A DNA stretch of 64,000 bases from Phialophora verrucosa (lineage: Eukaryota > Ascomycota > Eurotiomycetes > Chaetothyriales > Herpotrichiellaceae): the NCBI GenBank assembly GCA_002099365.1, contig MSED01000009.1:1240001-1304000 (forward strand). Reading direction: 5' to 3'. Below the pieces are notes generated by a model, which was not told where the DNA came from, did no database searches, and saw nothing but the letters and a program-made list of their open reading frames with translations. The position numbers and the translations under genes were made by a program. Positions 1 to 10,861 of the stretch are shown here, in pieces; position 1 is the first letter of the stretch; every line of letters starts with the position of its first letter.

Positions 1-990
1 CCCCAGATTCTGGAGATGTCGGGTATTGGCAATCCAGAGATCCTCAGAGCCGCAGGAGTTGAGTGTCTTGTCGACCTGCCCTCGGTCGGTGAGAACTACC
101 AAGACCATACAGTAGGCGGCACGGTCTACCAGCTCGCCGACGGCCAAATGTCAGGTGACTCGCTTTACAAGCCTGAAGTCATGGCTGCAGCACAAAAGGC
201 CCTCGCAGAAGAGCAAGGCGGTCCTCTCACGTCGATCCAATCCGTCCAAGGCTTCTTCCCTGCCAGGCTATTCTTGGAAGAGGGCGAACTCGACGAAATC
301 GTCCGATCGATCGAAGAATCACAGAAGACTGCAACGCCGTTCCAAAAGAAACAATTGGACCAAGTCATCAAGCACATCAAATCCGACAAGTCGGCAAACC
401 TCCAACTCGTCTTCGTCGCCGCGACAGGAAGCTTCAAGGACGGTGTCTCGGACCAGTCGAAACTCTTCCCTCCTCCAGCGGAGGGTGCCAAAGATGGTGT
501 CACATTCGCAGTCTGCCTGCAGTACCCCGTTTCTCGAGGCTACGTGCATATCAAGTCCGCAGATCCCACAGTCGCACCAGAGGTCCATCCCAACTATCTG
601 GGCCACGAAGCCGACGTGGCCGTCATGGCCGCAGGGCTGAAATTTGCAGAGAAGGTCGTGCAAGCGCCACCGCTGAAGGACAAGGTCTCTCACCGCGTCG
701 TGCCTGAGCCGGAGAAGTTCCCACTCGACACCGTGCAAGGGCGGCGCGCGGCGGTGGCAGAGTACGTCATCGGCGAGTATCACAGCTGTGGCACCTGCGC
801 CATGGGAGACACGGTCGATTCCAGGTTGAGAGTCAACGGAGTGGAGGGCCTGAGAGTTGTGGACGCTAGTGTCTTTTCAAACCATGTGTCCGGCAATATC
901 ATGTCGAGCGTATACATGGTGGCGGAGAAGGCGGCCGATCTCATCAAGGAGGATTGGGACTACGCTGCGCTGGGGAAGGTGGCCAAGTAA
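1..990 (+). CDS. GMC-family FAD oxidoreductase, C-terminal part (5' end outside window)
   Basis: The frame is open from base 1 and ends with TAA at 988-990, so this is the last ~330 residues of a gene entering from the left. GMC enzymes (choline, aryl-alcohol or glucose dehydrogenase/oxidase types) use FAD to oxidise an alcohol. Seen here: a GVECLVDLPSVGENYQDH stretch typical of the FAD-binding region, the C-terminal motif YHSCGTCAMG carrying the catalytic His, and then VSGNIMSSVYMVAEKAADLI, which holds the second active-site position and the closing helix. The FAD-binding GxGxxG N-terminus is off the window. Substrate cannot be told. The family is clear; the exact enzyme is not. Confidence 0.9.
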   Translation, partial: PQILEMSGIGNPEILRAAGVECLVDLPSVGENYQDHTVGGTVYQLADGQMSGDSLYKPEVMAAAQKALAEEQGGPLTSIQSVQGFFPARLFLEEGELDEIVRSIEESQKTATPFQKKQLDQVIKHIKSDKSANLQLVFVAATGSFKDGVSDQSKLFPPPAEGAKDGVTFAVCLQYPVSRGYVHIKSADPTVAPEVHPNYLGHEADVAVMAAGLKFAEKVVQAPPLKDKVSHRVVPEPEKFPLDTVQGRRAAVAEYVIGEYHSCGTCAMGDTVDSRLRVNGVEGLRVVDASVFSNHVSGNIMSSVYMVAEKAADLIKEDWDYAALGKVAK

Positions 991-2465
991 ATACACGTAC
1001 ATACAGTAGTAGATGGACAATAGCTTCGTAGTATTTGACTAGATGTTTCGGCGAAGTACTCGGACCCTTTCTCTGTGTATGCGTGTGCGCGCACGCGAAT
1101 TCATCTTCTCCGAAGGTATTGTTGAGCTTGACTTGCTCCCATTTCACCACGACAAGTGGCAAGGGCCCAGTACTCCAGAGGGGCCCCCGGGGATCTCGAG
1201 TACGCAACCCCCGGAAGCTGGATAAGCCGGGCAATCCACTTATTGCCTGCCTGCCTGCTTACTTACCATGTACTTACTTGCGACTGTGTATCCATCTAGC
1301 TCGTCTCCGAGGACACAGCCTCGATGCCTGATGCCTGTGAGACTAAGTCCAACTAGGTCGGAGTTTGACGTATCGGTTGTCCTACATAGTACCCCACCCC
1401 TGAAGAGCGTTATAGCACAGTGGACTGGCACTGGCACCGGCAGCTCCGCCTGTGACTAATATATTACTCGCACGGTGGTCCGACTATGCTCTGTAAGGCC
1501 ACACCACAGCCTTGCTTACAGTACGTTCTCCGTCCTCCGCGCTTGTGTTGTGCCCGTGCTCACACTCGGGGTCGAAGTCGTCCTACGTTCTGAGCATTGC
1601 TGGTAGCTGGTGGATGGGTCCCGACTACGTAGGCCGACCCGTTACTACCTTGTACTCCGTGCTCCGTGCTTGACCACAAGGTCGTCACTCGTATCGGGCG
1701 GTACCGGGGCTGTAAGAATGACTTCTCTCATCCCATCCATCGCTATTGGAGCGGAAAGTGAGCGACGGGCGAAACTCATTGGTCCCATGCCCCAAGTACG
1801 CAATTAGGTAAATAGTTACTATTGCTGTACTAGTAGGTGGTCTCCAAGCCTGGTTCCGGGAGGGGAGGCGCGCCCTCTAGGGCGGAGACTGGGCTTCCAG
1901 ACGACCCCAGGCTACGAGTCTCGCGTGCCAGGAGCCGCTCGGAGGCTCCCGAGGTGCCTCTCTTCGGTTATTACTCCGTACAGTATGTACCTGCTACGTA
2001 CCTTGACCACGTTCATCAGTAGTGAGCAGTCCGTGCGATCCGTCGGCTCAAATCACCTGCACAGCCCGTCCGGTCATCCCTGGTTTCAGAGCCCAAAGTT
2101 CCGAGCAGGGGGTTGAGGTCTGCAGTGCTCCGTACTCCTACGACCTCTCTTTCCACACTGTGTATTCCGTGCAGGGGGATGGGGCTCCTCCATGGAGGGG
2201 GGCTTATTCTTTTTGGCTTTGTCCGCAGGGATATTTTCTTGATAAGTACATACAACGGCCTTGGTATGGTTAGGATGGCCTGTCTAGTGGCTGATTCGGA
2301 AGATTCCGCTGATCCCTCCGCCCCTGCGCAGTACACATTAAGAAAGGCCTCGATGGCAGATCACTCTCCACAAGTGCCTGCCCTGGACAAATGCACCTCA
2401 TGCACCCACGGTCGTACCCCGTAGCCCCTGCTCGGTTCGGAATGCAGAAGCCAGATGTTGTCTAG
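991..2465. other. Intergenic gap, no supported gene
   Basis: About 1.5 kb between the GMC gene and the convergent membrane-protein gene. Frames on both strands are short and overlap each other, with no domain motif or convincing splice pattern. The DNA is rich in GTAC and CTCCGTA-like words, including an exact TACTCCGTA at 1972-1980. I see no mobile element or RNA gene. Confidence 0.6.
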
Positions 2466-2469
2466 CGCA

Positions 2470-3876
2470 TCATATCCGTCTGGCGCATTTTTCGTTCAGT
2501 GCATAGTCATGATATCGGGCGAGAAGATCAGTCTTCTCAACACTCCCCTGCGTTCCGAAGGTGAAGTGCACTGCTAACGCGTCGGTATTGACGGCAACTG
2601 GTCGCTGTAGCTTCTTGGGTAAATTGACGGTCAACCATTCTTCGTCCACTGTATCCATCGGAAGATTGTTAAGGACGTCGTCCGCCCAGATGGCAATGAA
2701 GTTGATGCTAAGTCGTTGGTCGACTGTGAACCATGGTTTGCCGCCATCGGGGTCGAGGCTGCCAACACCCATCTTGTACACGTTGAGGTTATTGTCCGCC
2801 AGGTTCTCCAAAAAAGAATAGTGCTCCTGTGCGGCGATGGCCCACGACTTGAGCCCCGTGCCCCATGTCGCGTATTCGATTTCAGAGGCTGGTGTGCGGT
2901 GCATGTCGGTATCGTTGCGCAGGCGGAGCCACCGATGGCCGTCGTATGGTGGCTCCTGAGTGATGCCGAAGAAGTAGTCGGCGGGTCCTTCCCAGTCTGG
3001 ATACGACCAGTATGTCCAAGGCTTACGGGGAGTTTTTCTGCGGTGGAAGATGTCAGGTGTGAAGTCGGCGAGCTCAGGTAGGTATGGGTGCAGGGCGCCC
3101 ATGTGATAATGCACCCAGCCCATCAATGGCGAGTTGATCATGTTGGCACCAACGAGCAGATACTCCGGATGCGCAAGTTTCATGCTCACGATCCGTGGTA
3201 TCGTGTCGTCGTCGAACCACACCACGTCGTCATCGATCTTGACATACAGGCTCCCGCGGTCTAGCTTGCCCCAAGCCTGGCCATACCCAACAAATCCTAC
3301 TCCTTCCAGCTCGATTGCCTTGTACCGGGGAGAAGAAGCCAGGATTTCTTCAAGGTATTTCAGGTCTTCGGAGATGTCGGTGTTCTTCACCCAGTGAACC
3401 TCATCAAGCCAGCCTCCGTGGTCAACCAGATTCCGCTCGATGTAACAGCGCAGAAGCTCCACGCGACTCTTCCGCCCGAAGAACACCAGGCCAACGACCT
3501 TCACGTCGTCCGGCTTGTCGAATTGCCATACTCGAAGATCGTTGGAAAAGCCTGTCGCCGATTCCGACGTTGGGAAGCTGAGTGGTCGTTGGGAATGCAG
3601 CTCACGCAGTCGATGGAATATGAGGACCACAAAGCAGAGGGCGCCCACCAGGGCCACGGCAAGGGAGCGACGGACCCGTGAGTTGTTCCCACCCGGAGCA
3701 AACGATGACCTTGTCGACATGGGGAGCAGAGGCAGCTGTTCTTTGATGCCGACGTATTTACGATACCGCTGTTCTTGTCGCAGCTGCTGCGCTTGTGATT
3801 TCTGAATTTCCGCATGATGCTGCCGGGTCTGGCACCAGGCCGCGGCCGTGCTCCCCATGTTGCCAAGCTGCCTCAC
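2470..3876 (-). CDS. Type II membrane glycosyltransferase-like protein, uncharacterised
   Basis: Single-exon 468-residue protein. Near residues 68-86 there is one hydrophobic segment (VALVGALCFVVLIF) after a basic N-terminal tail, the layout of a Golgi type II anchor. The lumenal part has VVGLVFFGRKSRVELLRCYI, resembling the start of a nucleotide-sugar fold, and VKIDDDVVWFDDDTIP, an acidic DxD-like motif expected to hold a metal and sugar nucleotide in GT-A enzymes. I recognise this as a fungal hypothetical family, not a named enzyme, and do not assign a sugar donor. A later Met could be the true start, but the anchor is kept in every case. It is convergent with the GMC gene. Confidence 0.7.
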   Translation of the reverse strand: MRQLGNMGSTAAAWCQTRQHHAEIQKSQAQQLRQEQRYRKYVGIKEQLPLLPMSTRSSFAPGGNNSRVRRSLAVALVGALCFVVLIFHRLRELHSQRPLSFPTSESATGFSNDLRVWQFDKPDDVKVVGLVFFGRKSRVELLRCYIERNLVDHGGWLDEVHWVKNTDISEDLKYLEEILASSPRYKAIELEGVGFVGYGQAWGKLDRGSLYVKIDDDVVWFDDDTIPRIVSMKLAHPEYLLVGANMINSPLMGWVHYHMGALHPYLPELADFTPDIFHRRKTPRKPWTYWSYPDWEGPADYFFGITQEPPYDGHRWLRLRNDTDMHRTPASEIEYATWGTGLKSWAIAAQEHYSFLENLADNNLNVYKMGVGSLDPDGGKPWFTVDQRLSINFIAIWADDVLNNLPMDTVDEEWLTVNLPKKLQRPVAVNTDALAVHFTFGTQGSVEKTDLLARYHDYALNEKCARRI

Positions 3877-5153
3877 CCGCCCACATTCACGTTACTCGGT
3901 GACGGCTGTTTGCAGCTGGCTCGGAATGTGAAGTGAGCCGCAAGAGGGAGCTCTGGACTACACTTCAAAGGGCATTTTGGAGGAGCGAGCCACTTGCCTT
4001 TTCTTGTCTTCAGCTTGAGGCGTGCTTGGGTTGGCTCATCTAGCACCGATTTGTGAAATCTGGGATGGTCTCAGGACCTCCTACGCAATCCAAGACTACA
4101 AAAGCAGTTAGAGGTGGGGGCATCACTTGAATGGCATTGATAAATCCCATGGTGTCTCTTATCAAGACCACGACCGCCCAACATAGATACAGAATAGCAA
4201 GGTATTATTGGATAGAAAGGTGCTGGCGGGTTAGGAAACGATTGACGTTGCATTAGTTGGCGTTTCCGGATGGCAAATGATTCGATATCGATAATTACCG
4301 TTCGATGTCTAATACTAATTCAGTTTTTGGGCACATTGGCAGTTCTGGGATCTGATATCAAAATGTCAAACTTGTGAATTCGAGGTGAAGTTGGTCCTGA
4401 GAGAAACCGACCTCAAGGTAACTATTGACGTCATCCTTGACCGAGGCAGAATCACGTGGGTGGCTTCCACCTGCGGCGATGCAAATTCTTGGGCAATGCC
4501 TCTCCTTCGATTTCCACAACCCTCACCCACAATCTCCTTCGCCATGATTTCCGCAAGCAAACGACGAGACCGCCAGTCTCATTTACCGATGGACAAAGGA
4601 TTGCCTTGGCAGCTGTGGCTTCACTTAACCATTGTTGGTGGAAGTGAGAACCAAGTTGCTTTGTGTGTGGCTTGAAAAGTAAACATGGCTGTTGGAATGG
4701 CGACTTCCAATAACCCGGTTGCACTCGAAACCACACGCTTGAAGCTTGACAAGTCACTATTGCGCCTTTCTATATCTCTATCGGGTCCAATGGAAGCTTT
4801 CTCGAATGTTTTTCACCACCGACTGGTCTGTGAAACCGGAAGCATTCGGGTCTATGGTTTGCCTCCCAGCGTGCGCTTTGTTTGTGCTACCATGCAATCT
4901 AGAAACGGCTTCTATGGTCCAGCTCGCAAGGTCTCTTTATCTGCTGTCCATTTTCGGCACAAAGACGTCCATTTACCAATTATGAAAGTGCTTTAAGATG
5001 TTCGAGTCTCGCCTTAGCCATTTTCCATTCCTCCATCTGTCGAGCTGCAATCTGAAACACCCGTTTCTACGCCCATCTTACAGTCGATTCGTCCGAGACA
5101 GAGCGCTGTCATCCATTCGACATTAGGTACCAGATCAGTCCTGATACATCACG
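3877..5153. other. Divergent intergenic region
   Basis: About 1.28 kb between the start of the minus-strand membrane protein and the start of the plus-strand secreted protein. It presumably contains both promoters. The open frames here are short, mutually overlapping and lack motifs, so I do not annotate them as genes. Confidence 0.5.
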
Positions 5154-6097
5154 ATGCGCTCGTTTATCCAGTTGATCGTTGTCACCGTCTTAGCCGTCGT
5201 GGCCCACGGCTGGGCCGATGATGAATCTCTCGTCGCCCGCGGAGCCATGACATGCAAGCCTTCGGCAGATGGAGGCTGTTCTGCCTGTGGCGCCAACTGG
5301 GTCGCATGCGGCACAGACGCGTGCTATAATCCTGTAGCTGGCGACGTCTGCTGTTCTAATAGATGTAAGATGACCAATATTTCTTCGAGTCTGTCAAGTG
5401 CTAACAAGAAGTAGATGCTTGCCCCTCCACCTCCAACTGTACTATTACCGGCATAGGGTGCGTTCCTAGGAAGGGGAAACCTCGCGAATGCCCTCAGGAG
5501 CTGAGACACTTGATCAGCAGCAGCAGCAGCAGCAGCAGTGCCAGTAGCAGCACCCCACCCCCGAGCTCATCAACGACGTCTACTTCGAGCAATTCTGTGT
5601 CCACTACCGATTCCACATCGAGCTCTTCTGCATCCACCACGGATTCTACGTCGAGCTCTTCGGTTGGAACGACCGACTCTACCACCAGCTCCCCTTCGAG
5701 TTCCTCTTCCCAAGTCGCTACGTCAACTGACACAACGACGAGCTCCACCATGACAATCACCTCGACCACAACAAGAACCGTTACCGTCTCCATGACCAGC
5801 CCCAGCGGAGAATGCCACGCGCCCACCGTTACTCCATTAACCAGCACAATGGCCCCCTTCGGCAACTACTCGTCCACCAGCATGGTGGCCTTAAATACTA
5901 CCACGTCGACTCTCTCTTTGACCAACGTATCTTCGACTATTCCCGGTACTATTTCGGTTCCTGTCAGTGTCAATGCCACCAGGCCGACGAGTGCTATTGT
6001 GCCACCAATCAATGGGTTTAAGGGTGCTGCAGGTCGTTCTGGGGCGCCTGTGTTTGCGCTTGGCAGCTTAGTCTTCGTGGTTGCTTTTCTGGTTTAA
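5154..6097 (+). CDS. Secreted Cys-rich, Ser/Thr-rich protein with GPI-type C-terminus
   Basis: Two exons, 5154-5364 and 5415-6097. The intron starts GTAAGA, has CTAAC at 5401-5405 and ends at TAG 5414. Splicing joins a Cys-rich domain in frame to a Ser/Thr-rich stalk, giving 297 residues. Seen: a signal peptide (MRSFIQLIVVTVLAVVAHGWA), about 11 cysteines within the next ~75 residues, a low-complexity Ser/Thr stalk that begins with an AGC-coded serine run, and a C-terminal tail SGAPVFALGSLVFVVAFLV of GPI-signal type. The likely place is the cell surface or wall. Function is unknown. The Cys pattern resembles small fungal surface proteins, but I cannot name the family. Confidence 0.8.
5513..5552 (+). 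repeat. AGC trinucleotide run coding for serine
   Basis: A near-perfect AGC array opens the serine-rich stalk of the secreted protein (serines from about residue 104). Slippage here would change stalk length without breaking the frame. Confidence 0.8.
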
Positions 6098-6318
6098 GCT
6101 TAGGGTCCGGAGTTTTGAGGGTTTTCTCCTTCTCGACGTAGAAGTATTGTAGGCGAAGTTCGCTTCGATTAATATACAGTATGATGCAGAGCCTACCGCG
6201 TTTGCCTCTTCGAGATTCACATGGGACATTCGAGGCACCATGTCACGACTGGGTGTATGCTAGCGATTTTATCTTCCCTCGGCCAATTGACAAGCTAAGC
6301 TCTCTCTTGACCATATGT

Positions 6319-7353
6319 CTACAATACCACCACCTTGGGCTTGTTCCACAGCTGATTCCCGGTCTGGTATGTGAGCGCGCCATTCACCATATATCCTCCC
6401 TGCCTGGCACCACCCCACAGCCTTGTCCACAATAACCCCCTCGCATCCGCCACAACGGACTCGATTCCCTTCCACCACAATGGCAAGTCAAGGAGTTCGG
6501 TCAGTGGTAAACGATGGCTTGCAGCCGTCCCAGCAGGCTTATTGTACGCCGCGGCAAGGTATTCCTCCCAGGCCTTCTGGCTCTCGTCCCACCAGGCTGG
6601 CTCCACTCCGTGGCCTGAATGAACATGTCCAAAAGCATGTAACGTTGGCTTCACCCGCCAAGTTTCCTTCAACTCGAATTCGTCGCCCATTCCACCACTC
6701 GCAGGCAGATCGAGGTGCCATTTCGGCGGGTTATGCGTGATCAGCACGTCCACGTCGTCTGGTATCGTTGCCGTCCAGGCATCTTGCCCCCGCTGGTATT
6801 GAAATGCAAACTCTTTCCCTCCGCATTGTGGGATCTGAGGCGCGCCGTAGACTTTCAGGTTGCGGTCGCCCGGGAAGGGCAAGGTGACGGACGAGTGCTG
6901 CAGATAGTGGATTTTCCCCCAATTAAGGGTGCGGTGGGAGTTCTTGCGGTCGTGGGCGCTCCGACTGCGCTCGTCAAAGTAGCTGTCGTGATTGCCCGCC
7001 ACGACCACGATGTGGCGGAAACCGTCGGAGGAGCCGGGCCATGGCTTCTGGAGTGTTTTCAGCCAGTCTAGTGTTTGTTGGATGGAGGATAGCGTGCCCG
7101 TGTTTGTGAGGTCGCCGGAGTGGATGAGCAGATCGCCCTTGGGGATCGCGTAGCGGGGGACCTTTGAGTGGGTATCGGAGAGGCACACCACGCGGATGGG
7201 GAGTTTGTTCCTGGGTGGCAGGTAGGGTGCACCGCGGAGGTAGAGGAGCAGGTTGTGGAAGAAGGTGAAGCAGGTGGTGAGCGGGTGGTAGGTTAGTTGG
7301 TAGAGAAGGGACGGAGGCGCGAAGGGGGAGTCGGGTGGAGAGAAAAGGCCCAT
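6319..7353 (-). CDS. Calcineurin-like metallophosphoesterase
   Basis: Single-exon 344-residue protein with all the metal-binding blocks of the Metallophos superfamily: DTHS (about 60-63), GDLTN (80-84), GNHDSYF (120-126), THNPP (206-210) and GHVHSGHG (242-249). These residues hold two metal ions that hydrolyse phosphoesters. The layout and size match the MPPED/UPF0046-like branch, whose substrate in fungi is not settled. A hydrophobic patch near residues 25-42 could be a membrane-proximal segment. It is convergent with the secreted Cys-rich gene; the stops are about 220 bp apart. Confidence 0.9.
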   Translation of the reverse strand: MGLFSPPDSPFAPPSLLYQLTYHPLTTCFTFFHNLLLYLRGAPYLPPRNKLPIRVVCLSDTHSKVPRYAIPKGDLLIHSGDLTNTGTLSSIQQTLDWLKTLQKPWPGSSDGFRHIVVVAGNHDSYFDERSRSAHDRKNSHRTLNWGKIHYLQHSSVTLPFPGDRNLKVYGAPQIPQCGGKEFAFQYQRGQDAWTATIPDDVDVLITHNPPKWHLDLPASGGMGDEFELKETWRVKPTLHAFGHVHSGHGVEPAWWDESQKAWEEYLAAAYNKPAGTAASHRLPLTELLDLPLWWKGIESVVADARGLLWTRLWGGARQGGYMVNGALTYQTGNQLWNKPKVVVL

Positions 7354-7979
7354 CTTCGCCGCGCGGTATGAGAGGGATTATATCAAATATCAAATATCAC
7401 CTTCTGCGGCGTCGTCGGAGTGGACAGTTGGGAGGTGTGCTCGACGATGTGCTCATGTTGGTGCCTTCATATCGAAGAGGATTTCATGTGAGGACCTGGA
7501 AGAGAATTCACCGAAGCTCAAGCCGGGACTCTGGGATTGGTTTTTGCTGACTTGCCCTGGAGAGCGTAAATTCAACATGGGAGAGAACGATACAGCTTCG
7601 CGATCATCGAAGTATCCGAGTACGGAATACGGCGTCAGTAGACTTACTGCCATGTTTGCAAGGTCTGAATGGCGCAGGTGGCTTGCCAGGAACACCTCAA
7701 TGGGGAACCATAATACTCCGTCAACTGCAAACGAAATCGTTAATCATGCTGAGCTCGGATCATCTGCCTCAGGTTCGTCGTTAGTCATGGTAGAGAAGAG
7801 AAGACTCTACAGGGTCTTCGTTTGATATCTATCCTATCACACTCTCGTCGTCGTGATTGAGCATCTTGCACACCAACATCAAACAAGCCTCTCAGATACC
7901 CCACTACGGCTGCTTGCTATCCCACCTTGATTATCACATACAATAAACCGACGATCCAGCAATCCCAGATCCTCCGCTG

Positions 7980-9002
7980 TGACCCAAACCCAGAAGAAGT
8001 CACGTTGATATCACCATCGCCGACAGCTCCGACTTTGAGCTTTCGAAGCTCATAAAACCTGGGTCCCGGATCCGCCAGCTCCCTCGACCTCCGCCCAAAT
8101 TCGATCCCAAGTAGGTCGCGTTCTAGCATAGCGACGTCAGTCGACTTGTCGTTTCTTCCTTGGACGGTCCCGGCTTCGACATCATCGCACAGACGCTGGA
8201 TGTGGTTATTCGGTCCCAGTCCTCTGCCTTCGCTTTCTATGTCCTTGATTGAATAGCCGCTGGCGCATGGTTGGGTGCCCTGCTTTCATCCACGAATCAC
8301 ATCCGTCATTCAGCAGCACGCAGCTCTCGTCGCACAATTGTCTCATCGGCGCCTGTGCTCATCCCGACCCACGCCTGGTTGAGGCCGCTGAACGCCGCAG
8401 CCGTATCTTTTGGCCGATGAGGACGGAAAGTCTAGATACGAAAAGGACAAAGAGAGATAGACATAACATCATCGCGCCTGGGCCGTCAGCATTCTTTCTG
8501 CCGCTGCATCGAGTGGTCCGACCCCGAAGCGAGCCCCGTCTGATGTTCTAGAAGTGCGGGCATACACGCCGCCGTAACGAGAGTCGACTCTCCGCAGATC
8601 CTATCACGATCACGCACCGCCGCACCAGGCCAGCCGGGGCTACCCTCGTGGCCCGACTGCGCCCAAGAAAAGTCATCCCCTTCTAATCTCGACTGCATCC
8701 TCGAAATACCCTCCACAATTCCTCCTTTATCGGAAGCTGGCCCTGCAAAGGGACCAGTCGCTCTCAACCCCCACAAATTGCTGGCCACAAACGCCGCGGC
8801 CTTTGCCATGATGAATGGGACAGACCTGAAGAAAGCCGCCATCAACCAGGCCAAAAAGGTTGCGACAACCGCCGCGCTCGCTGCCAACGGCAACGGCCAG
8901 AAGAAGCGGCGGAAAGGCGACAACCTCAAACCCATCATCACTACAGACAGCGCCGCGTCCTCGAGTCTTCACGACAGCCCCACCCAAGCAGACCCCGAGT
9001 AA
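7980..9002 (+). other. Unexplained coding-like segments upstream of the SRPK gene
   Basis: Two stretches look coding but have no convincing start. One near 8008-8110 reads DITIADSSDFELSKLIKPGS and is followed by a Pro-rich run, ending at a possible GTAGGT donor. The other is open from 8544 to a TAA at 9000-9002. It includes LNPHKLLATNAAAFAMMNGT, then a Lys/Arg patch (KKRRKGD) and LKPIITTD. That stop overlaps a perfect GTAAGT donor at 8999; splicing to AG at 9091 or 9148 would join it in frame to the kinase. So it may be 5' exons of SRPK, or a separate small gene ending at 9002. I do not recognise the sequence. Confidence 0.35.
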
Positions 9003-9149
9003 GTTCACTTGCAAGCGTCACCGTCACTACCTCTGCCTCTTCGTCACACGCGCCTTGTCATCCTCGCCCATGATACCGTGATTGATCGCAGATGCAATAC
9101 TTCCCCTGTCTTTCTCTCCATCCATCCCCCGAGACTGATCTTCGTCAGC

Positions 9150-10861
9150 ATGGAATCTCCTTTACCTCACGCCAAGGCACCGTCAAATAACTCACATGAG
9201 ATTCATAGATCCCCCTCCTCCTCCACCTCCGAAGACGACCCCGCCGAGACGACCGCAGACGAAGAGGACTCGGAAGACTATTGCAAGGGTGGATATCACC
9301 CGGTCCACGTCGGCGAAACCTACAACAATGGCAAATACGTCGTGGTGCGCAAATTGGGTTGGGGCCACTTCTCTACAGTCTGGCTGTCGAGAGATACTGC
9401 CACTGGAAAACACGTCGCGCTCAAGGTTGTAAGATCGGCGGCGCACTACACCGAGACGGCGATAGACGAGATCAAACTATTAAACAAGGTCGTCCAAGCC
9501 AACCCGAACCATCCTGGTCGCAGATATGTCGTCAGTCTCCTCGATTCCTTCGAACACAAAGGCCCCAACGGTGTGCACGTATGCATGGTGTTTGAAGTGT
9601 TGGGCGAGAACCTGCTGGGCTTGATAAAGAGGTGGAACCACCGCGGTATACCAATGCCCCTGGTGAAACAGATCACCAAGCAGGTTCTCCTCGGTTTGGA
9701 CTACTTGCACCGCGAGTGTGGCATTATCCACACAGATTTGAAACCGGAAAATGTTTTGATTGAGATCGGTGACGTTGAACAAATTGTTAAAGCTTTCGTC
9801 AAAGACGAGAAAGAACCAACAAAGGATGACAACAGGAATGGCCGAAGACGGAGACGAACATTGATCACAGGCAGTCAGCCTCTTCCGAGCCCACTGAACG
9901 CGAGTTTCACGAACCTGGACAAGTTGGGTGGTCACGGCCACCATCAGCCTAGCAGTCTCAATCAGGTCATCAATGACTCCGTCTCCAACAAGTCAGCAGA
10001 GGGCCTGTCGATGATCGAGCAATTGAAGATGAAGTCGAAGGAGAACAAACCGGCAGAAGAGCATACGGCAAGCGGAAAGACGAGAGAGGGCACCACAGAT
10101 CCACTGGAGAAGGACCTAGCCGGAGTTTCTCTTGACAGCAAGAAGTCAACAGAAAAGTCAACAGATGCGGAAAAGGTGTTGAAGGCAGCCAAGAACGAGG
10201 ACGATCCGCTGGGCGAGATCATTTCCGTCAAGATCGCCGACTTGGGGAATGCATGTTGGGTCGGTCACCACTTCACAAATGATATCCAGACGCGACAGTA
10301 TCGGTCGCCGGAAGTGATCCTGGGTGCTAAATGGGGTGCTAGTACGGACGTGTGGAGCATGGCATGCATGGTACGATGATGGCTACCAGACTTGCATGAG
10401 AACCCCCACTAACGCAACAACAGGTATTCGAACTTATCACAGGAGACTACTTATTTGATCCGCAATCAGGGACGAAGTACGGCAAAGACGACGACCACAT
10501 TGCCCAAATAATCGAGCTCCTCGGCCCATTTCCCAAATCTTTGTGTCTCTCAGGGAAGTGGTCACAAGAAATCTTCAATCGCAAAGGCGAATTGCGCAAC
10601 ATTCACCGATTACGACATTGGGCGTTGCCCGACGTCCTGCGGGAGAAATATCATTTCTCGGTCGAGGAAGCCAAGAAGATTGGTGATTTCTTGACCCCCA
10701 TGCTCGAGTTACCGCCGGAAGCGCGCGCAAACGCGGGTGGCATGTCGAATTCCGAGTTTCTGAAGGACGTGAAAGGCATGGAGAATGTGAATCTTGATAT
10801 CACGCCGGGTTCCAAAGGTGAAGGAATCGAGGGCTGGGCGACTGAGGTCAAGAAGCGATGA
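9150..10861 (+). CDS. SR-protein kinase (SRPK; Sky1/Dsk1-like)
   Basis: Two exons, 9150-10370 and 10424-10861. The 53-bp intron starts GTACGA, has CTAAC and ends CAG. The product is 552 residues from the ATG at 9150, which has A at -3 and G at +4. Seen: glycine loop LGWGHFSTVWL, VALKVV lysine, HTDLKPENVL catalytic loop, then a long low-complexity spacer (about residues 205-365) dividing the kinase. After it come ADLGNACW in the DFG position, TRQYRSPEVILG and ELITGDYLF. The split domain with DLGN is the mark of SRPKs, which phosphorylate RS repeats of splicing factors and shuttle between cytoplasm and nucleus. The N-terminus may be longer (see the upstream segment). Confidence 0.93.

Noticed and set aside
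1972..1980. TACTCCGTA element, seen again at 50604-50612 and in near forms elsewhere
   Set aside because: Only two exact copies were found by eye in 64 kb. This is too few to call a repeat family or a regulatory code without a genome-wide count.
4385..4996. Several ~100-residue frames between the first two complete genes
   Set aside because: They overlap on both strands, have no splice partners and no domain motif.
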